Of a stretch of DNA of 56,485 nt, positions 52,887-56,485 are shown one piece after another (position 1 is the first letter of the stretch; each line of letters opens with the position of its first letter). Source of the DNA: Pseudomonadota bacterium. GTDB lineage: Bacteria > Pseudomonadota > Alphaproteobacteria > SHVP01. The notes beneath the pieces were generated by a model. That model had not been told where the DNA came from. It saw only the letters and a program-made list of their open reading frames with translations, and did not search any database. The stretch lies in the NCBI GenBank assembly GCA_022566715.1, contig JADFIH010000004.1, forward strand, positions 1-56,485, in the 5' to 3' direction. The translations under genes and the position numbers were made by a program.

Positions 52887-53196
52887 CGTTTCGCCCCTGC
52901 CAGAAGGTCAATTAGACCGTCCATTTCAAATCTCGTGCCGCCCAGCGGCGGGGCGGTATGCTATTGATAAACAACGGAAAACCCTGGGCCGGGTCGAAAC
53001 GGCACCCCGCAACCGTCAATATTTGCTCAAAAAACAGGCGCACGGGTTCCTGGCGCTTAAATATTAGGCAGACCCGCCCGGCCGCGCACGATCGGCTGGA
53101 CAGATGGGGGGTCCGGCGCGATGCTGGGGTCACGGCGCAAGATGCCGCGCCGGCGCGAGGTTCGTGCCGGTGCCGCGGGGCGCCGACGAGGCGGAG
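52887..53196. other. Divergent 310-base region between amtB and the UbiH-like gene
   Basis: No gene is supported here. Short AT-rich stretches near 52965 (TGATAAACAACGG) and 53060 could hold promoters for either direction. A weak sigma-54-like sequence for amtB at 52926-52940 lacks the essential -12 GC (see rejected items). GAGGCGGAG just before 53197 is the ribosome-binding site for the plus gene. Confidence 0.5.
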
Positions 53197-54444
53197 ATGA
53201 CCAAGCGGCCCAAAGGGCACGGATCAGGGACAGCGGAGTACTCGGCCGAGGTGGCCGTCATCGGCGGCGGCATGGTGGGCACCACCATCGCGGCGATCCT
53301 GGCCCGGGCCGGACTGGAAACCGTCCTGGTCGACCGCGAGGAGCCGGCGAAGTTGACCGGGGCCGCCTACGACGGCCGCGCCTCGGCGATCGCGCACGCC
53401 TCCCAGAAGTTAATGGCGGCCGGCGGCCTGTGGACGCACATGGCGGCCGAGGCGCAAGCCATCCTGGAGATTCGCGTTTCGGACGGCGGATCGCCCCTGT
53501 TCCTGCATTACGACCACGAGGATCTTGGCGGCGAGCCCCTGGGCTACATGGTGGAAAACCGGCATATCCTTTCCGTCCTTCACCAAGAGGCTGCGGCTTC
53601 GCCCAACTTGCGGATTCTGGCGCCGGCCACGGCCCAGGGGATGGAGCACCACGATCACAACGTCGAGATCGCGCTGGCCGGTGGGGGCCGCGTCACGGCG
53701 CGCGTCGCCATCGCGGCGGATGGGCGCGAGTCGGCTTTGCGGGCGGCGGCGGATATCCGCACCATCGGCTGGAAATATCCGCAGACGGGAATCGTCTGCA
53801 CCATCGAGCATGAAAGGCCGCACCGGGGCGTCGCCCATGAACATTTCCTGCCCGCGGGTCCCTTCGCCATCCTGCCGCTCAAGGGCAACCGTTCGTCACT
53901 CGTGTGGACCGAACGAAACGAACTCGCTCCGGCGATGATGGCGCTCGACGACGACGCCTTCGATTCGGAGATTCGCGTGCGCATGGGCGACTTCCTCGGC
54001 GCCGTCAAGTCGGCCGGTCCGCGCTGGTCCTATCCGTTGGCCCTGCACCACGCGGAGACCTACACCGCACACCGGCTCGCGCTTGTCGGCGACGCGGCGC
54101 ACGGCATGCATCCCATCGCCGGGCAAGGCTTGAACATGGGCTTGCGCGATGTCGCGGTGTTGGCCGAGGTGCTGGTCGATGCCCGCCGCCTCGGGCTCGA
54201 CATCGGCGGCCCCGATGTGTTGGCGCATTACCAGCGCTGGCGCCGCTTCGATAACACGGTGCTGTTGGCCGTAACGGACATTCTGAACCGGTTGTTCTCC
54301 AACGACATCGCGGCGGTACGCACGGCGCGCGATCTCGGGCTCGCGGCGGTCAACAAGATGCCGAGGCTGAAGAAATTCTTTATGGAACATGCCCGCGGCA
54401 CGGCCGGTACCCTGCCGCGCTTGCTGCGCGGCGAGGCGCTTTAA
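53197..54444 (+). CDS. UbiH/UbiF/Coq6-type FAD-dependent monooxygenase
   Basis: A 415-residue flavoprotein hydroxylase of the ubiquinone-ring family. VAVIGGGMVGTTIAAILAR at residues 19-37 binds the FAD ADP moiety, and GDAAHGMHPIAGQGLNMGLR is the second FAD motif, with the Coq6-type HPIAGQG. Which ring position it hydroxylates (C5, C6 or C1) cannot be decided, as alphaproteobacteria use UbiL/UbiM-type variants. ATG 53197 is chosen for the GCGGAG before it; the frame extends to 53104 without family resemblance. It converges on tupA with solo hairpin B beyond its stop. Confidence 0.91.
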   Translation: MTKRPKGHGSGTAEYSAEVAVIGGGMVGTTIAAILARAGLETVLVDREEPAKLTGAAYDGRASAIAHASQKLMAAGGLWTHMAAEAQAILEIRVSDGGSPLFLHYDHEDLGGEPLGYMVENRHILSVLHQEAAASPNLRILAPATAQGMEHHDHNVEIALAGGGRVTARVAIAADGRESALRAAADIRTIGWKYPQTGIVCTIEHERPHRGVAHEHFLPAGPFAILPLKGNRSSLVWTERNELAPAMMALDDDAFDSEIRVRMGDFLGAVKSAGPRWSYPLALHHAETYTAHRLALVGDAAHGMHPIAGQGLNMGLRDVAVLAEVLVDARRLGLDIGGPDVLAHYQRWRRFDNTVLLAVTDILNRLFSNDIAAVRTARDLGLAAVNKMPRLKKFFMEHARGTAGTLPRLLRGEAL

Positions 54445-54453
54445 CGCAACCTC

Positions 54454-55362
54454 TTAGAGTCGTTCCGACCCCAAGTCTTCCGACCAAGTCGGAACGACTC
54501 TAGCGTTGGGAAAAAACAGCTGCCGGTCGTTGACGCGGTAGGCCGCGATGGCCCGCTGACCTTCCGGCGAACTCAGCCAATCCATGAAGGCAAGGCCCTC
54601 CACCGCCTTGACGTGGGGAAACATCCTCGGGTTCACTAGGATGACGCTGTATTGATTGAAAAGCCCGGGATCGCCTTCGACTAAGACTTCCAGACCGTCC
54701 CGATTCGCGAAGCTCGTCCACGTTGCACGGTCGGCAAGTCCGTACGCGGCCATCGCCTGCGCAATATTCAGAGTCGTGCCCATCCCCGCGCCGGTCTCGC
54801 GGTACCAGGTCCCCGATGCCGCGGCGGCGTCGATTCCCGCGGCCAGCCACAGGCGGACCTCCGCCTTGTGGGTGCCGCTGTCGTCGCCACGCGACACGAA
54901 CGGTGCGCGCGTTTCCGCGATTCGCCGCAGGGCGTCCGCCGCCCCGGTCAACCCGCGAATGCCGGCGGGGTCGTCGATCGGCCCGAAGAGGACGAAGTCG
55001 TTGTACATGACCTCACGCCGCTGCGCGCCGAAGCCCTCGCGCATCAATGCGAGCTCGGAAGGGGCGTCGTGCACCAGCAACACATCGGCATCGCCGCGCC
55101 GGGCCATGCCCAGGGCCTGACCCGTGCCGACGGCGATTATCCGGACCTCGATCCCCGTGCGGCCGGTGAAAAGGGGAAGCAGGTGTTCGAACAGGCCCGA
55201 GTTCTCCGTGGAGGTGGTCGAGGCGACCACGATGAAGCGGTCTTGCGCCGTGGCCGCGCCGGAATAGTTCGAGAGCGCGGCCGCCACGGCTAGAAGTCCG
55301 GCGCCGGCTACGCGGGTCATTCTTCCAAAGCCGCCGTGTGCGGAGCACGCCATGGCGAACAT
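54454..55362 (-). CDS. tupA: Tungstate ABC transporter substrate-binding protein
   Basis: A 302-residue periplasmic binding protein for tungstate (TupA type). VVASTTSTENSGLFEHLLPL holds the TTST oxyanion-binding hallmark, with GDADVLLVHDAPSE and APFVSRGDDSGTHKAEVRLW as further family motifs. ATG 55362 overlaps the tupC stop (TGATG); ATG 55320 (MTRVAGAGLLAVAAALSNYS, cleavage after ATAQ) is an attractive alternative because it leaves a compact signal peptide. The C-terminal residues RVVPTWSEDLGSERL are encoded by solo hairpin B and are not expected in the family. Confidence 0.9.
   Translation of the reverse strand: MFAMACSAHGGFGRMTRVAGAGLLAVAAALSNYSGAATAQDRFIVVASTTSTENSGLFEHLLPLFTGRTGIEVRIIAVGTGQALGMARRGDADVLLVHDAPSELALMREGFGAQRREVMYNDFVLFGPIDDPAGIRGLTGAADALRRIAETRAPFVSRGDDSGTHKAEVRLWLAAGIDAAAASGTWYRETGAGMGTTLNIAQAMAAYGLADRATWTSFANRDGLEVLVEGDPGLFNQYSVILVNPRMFPHVKAVEGLAFMDWLSSPEGQRAIAAYRVNDRQLFFPNARVVPTWSEDLGSERL
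54456..54501. repeat. Solo hairpin B within the 3' end of tupA
   Basis: AGAGTCGTTCCGAC (54456-54469) and GTCGGAACGACTCT (54488-54501) are a perfect 14-base inverted repeat with an 18-base loop. The sequence matches hairpin B of the full repeats (for example GCCGGAACGACTCTAA at 4181-4196). On the minus strand it encodes the last 15 or so residues of TupA and its TAA stop (54454-54456). Confidence 0.88.
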
Positions 55363-56108
55363 CAGCGGATCAGTTCGCCGCCGACGAACGCCGCCGCCTC
55401 GGGGGTCGCGGGACGGGCGAAGAAATCCTGCGTGCACGCTCTTTCCAGGACGCGGCCCGCGTGAAGAAACACGACTTCGGAGGCAAGGCGGCGCGCCTGC
55501 GCGAGGTCCTGCGTTGTCAGGATGACCTTGACCCCGGTCGCCGCGAATTTCGCGATGACCTGCTCGACCGCATGGACCGCCGCGGGATCGAGGCTCGCCG
55601 TGGGTTCGTCGAGGAGCAGAACCTGCGGGCGCAACGCCCAAGCGCGGGCAAACGCGAGCCGCTGCTGCTCGCCACCGGACAAAACCTGCGCCGGCCGTTG
55701 CGCCACTTCGGCAAGGCCGGTCCACTCGAGCGCCTGCGCGACGCGGGCGCGCCGTTCACGGCGGGGTACGCGGCGCAGCTTCAGGGCGTAAGCGACGTTC
55801 GCGGCGGCCGAGCGGCGCAGCATGACCGGGCGTTGGAAGACCATGGCCTGCTCGCGTCTCGCGGCGCCCGGTGAGCGCCCGGCCCAGAGAATCGATCCGC
55901 TCGTAGGCGCGATCAAGCCGTGACACAGCCGCAGAAAAAGTGTCTTGCCGGCGCCGTTCGGCCCAAGGACCACGGTGGGTGCGCCGCCGCCGATCTCGAT
56001 CGACAAACGGTCAATCAAGCGGACGCCCGCGGCGTCATAACAGACCTCCGACATGGATAGGGGCAGAATCGCCGCCGCATCGCTTGGAACGTCGGGCAGG
56101 AGGAACAT
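55362..56108 (-). CDS. tupC: Tungstate ABC transporter ATPase
   Basis: A 248-residue ABC ATPase. Walker A GPNGAGKT at 49-56, signature LSGGEQQR at 143-150, Walker B VLLLDEPT at 163-170 and the H-loop equivalent VILTTQDLAQARRL are present; the glutamine in place of histidine in the switch (TTQD) is seen in other tungstate/molybdate ATPases. It follows tupB by about 10 bases and overlaps tupA. An internal ATG (residue 19, MSEVCYDAAGV) may be the true start. Confidence 0.9.
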   Translation of the reverse strand: MFLLPDVPSDAAAILPLSMSEVCYDAAGVRLIDRLSIEIGGGAPTVVLGPNGAGKTLFLRLCHGLIAPTSGSILWAGRSPGAARREQAMVFQRPVMLRRSAAANVAYALKLRRVPRRERRARVAQALEWTGLAEVAQRPAQVLSGGEQQRLAFARAWALRPQVLLLDEPTASLDPAAVHAVEQVIAKFAATGVKVILTTQDLAQARRLASEVVFLHAGRVLERACTQDFFARPATPEAAAFVGGELIR

Positions 56109-56119
56109 CCCTTATCGCC

Positions 56120-56485
56120 TCATGCCCGCTTGGGTTGGGTTGCTTCGCTGAACAGCATGACCGCCGCATTGACGCCGACCGCGATCGCCAGCAGCACCAT
56201 GCCGAGGCCGAGCGCGAGGGCGATGTTGCCCTTGCTGGTTTCCAAGGCGATCGTCGTTGTCATCACCCGCGTCACGTGGGCGATATTGCCGCCGACGATG
56301 AGCACGGCCCCGACCTCGGCGCTGGCGCGGCCGAAGCCCGCCAGCATGGCGGTGGCCAGGCTCAATCGCGCCTCCCACAAAAGCGTCCATAGGGCCCGCC
56401 CCGGCCCGGCGCCCAGCGACTGGAGTTGTTCCGCATATCCCGCATACAGATCGCGGGTGACCTGGTGCGTCAGGGCGGCCACGAT
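56120..56485 (-). CDS. tupB: Tungstate ABC transporter permease, N-terminus outside the window
   Basis: The C-terminal 121 residues of a permease; the frame is still open at the window edge. RLSLATAMLAGFGRASAEVG is the ATPase-contacting EAA loop, and VLIVGGNIAHVTRVMTTTIA then LALGLGMVLLAIAVGVNAAV are TupB-like membrane segments. Together with tupC and tupA it makes a complete minus-strand tungstate uptake operon in the order B-C-A, supplying tungsten cofactor enzymes encoded elsewhere. Confidence 0.88.
   Translation of the reverse strand: MVAALTHQVTRDLYAGYAEQLQSLGAGPGRALWTLLWEARLSLATAMLAGFGRASAEVGAVLIVGGNIAHVTRVMTTTIALETSKGNIALALGLGMVLLAIAVGVNAAVMLFSEATQPKRA

Noticed and set aside
52926-52940. 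Sigma-54 promoter for amtB
   Set aside because: The minus strand reads CGGCAC, five bases, then TTGA: the -24 half is acceptable, but the essential GC at -12 is GA, so support is too weak.
54454-55725. 423-residue version of TupA
   Set aside because: The first 121 residues overlap tupC out of frame; the binding-protein signal peptide starts at 55362 or 55320.

Overview
The window reads as chromosomal DNA of a GC-rich alphaproteobacterium, most likely Rhodospirillales-like. The evidence is the mnmE-mnmG-rsmG-parA-parB block next to leuS-lptE-holA, a DUF3576-type lipoprotein, the lolA-ftsK-amtB-ubiH neighbourhood, an N-terminally extended GTP cyclohydrolase II, and a general porin. The exact taxon is an inference. 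No rRNA, tRNA, CRISPR array, phage or transposase gene was seen.

Layout. 1-3154 (minus): three tandem zinc-free quinone oxidoreductases, the last clipped by the window edge. 3229-6683 (minus): dienelactone hydrolase, Ogt-type DNA repair methyltransferase, YyaL/DUF255 protein. 6837-12855 (plus): [2Fe-2S] ferredoxin-like protein, mnmE, mnmG, rsmG, parA, parB, with two identical parS palindromes; this is normally close to the replication origin. 13034-17987 (minus): DUF3576 lipoprotein, leuS, lptE, holA. 18203-23338: TPR-sulfotransferase, porin with a strong terminator, ThiE-like protein, YggS, L,D-transpeptidase-fold protein. 23429-29287: unknown protein, ribA, arylformamidase-like hydrolase, orphan OmpR-type regulator, metallo-beta-lactamase-fold protein, methyltransferase. 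29303-45927: a large divergent locus (below). 45968-48667 (minus): unknown acidic protein, PuuD-like amidotransferase, single-domain response regulator, lolA. 48694-56485: ftsK, amtB, ubiH-like monooxygenase, tungstate transporter tupBCA.

The most interesting region is 29303-45927. On the minus strand eleven genes follow each other with 4-base overlaps or very short gaps: two MurG/COG4671-like glycosyltransferases, two GT4-like glycosyltransferases, a histidine phosphatase, a polysaccharide-deacetylase-like protein, a small membrane protein, and a complete peptide-type ABC importer (fused double ATPase, binding protein, two permeases). Divergently transcribed are an 885-residue ABC-exporter-like protein, a stand-alone cyclic-nucleotide-binding protein and a small methyltransferase. 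The exporter-like protein has lost the Walker A lysine, Q-loop glutamine, LSGGQ signature, Walker B aspartate and H-loop histidine, and part of its ATPase domain is present three times. I read this as an undescribed surface-glycan or glycolipid synthesis/transport system under possible second-messenger control; its product is unknown.

A second theme is a family of about 170-base intergenic repeats (three full copies) built from two terminal hairpins, plus solo copies of each hairpin. They sit repeatedly on gene 3' ends and supply stop codons, in one case a new C-terminus for TupA.
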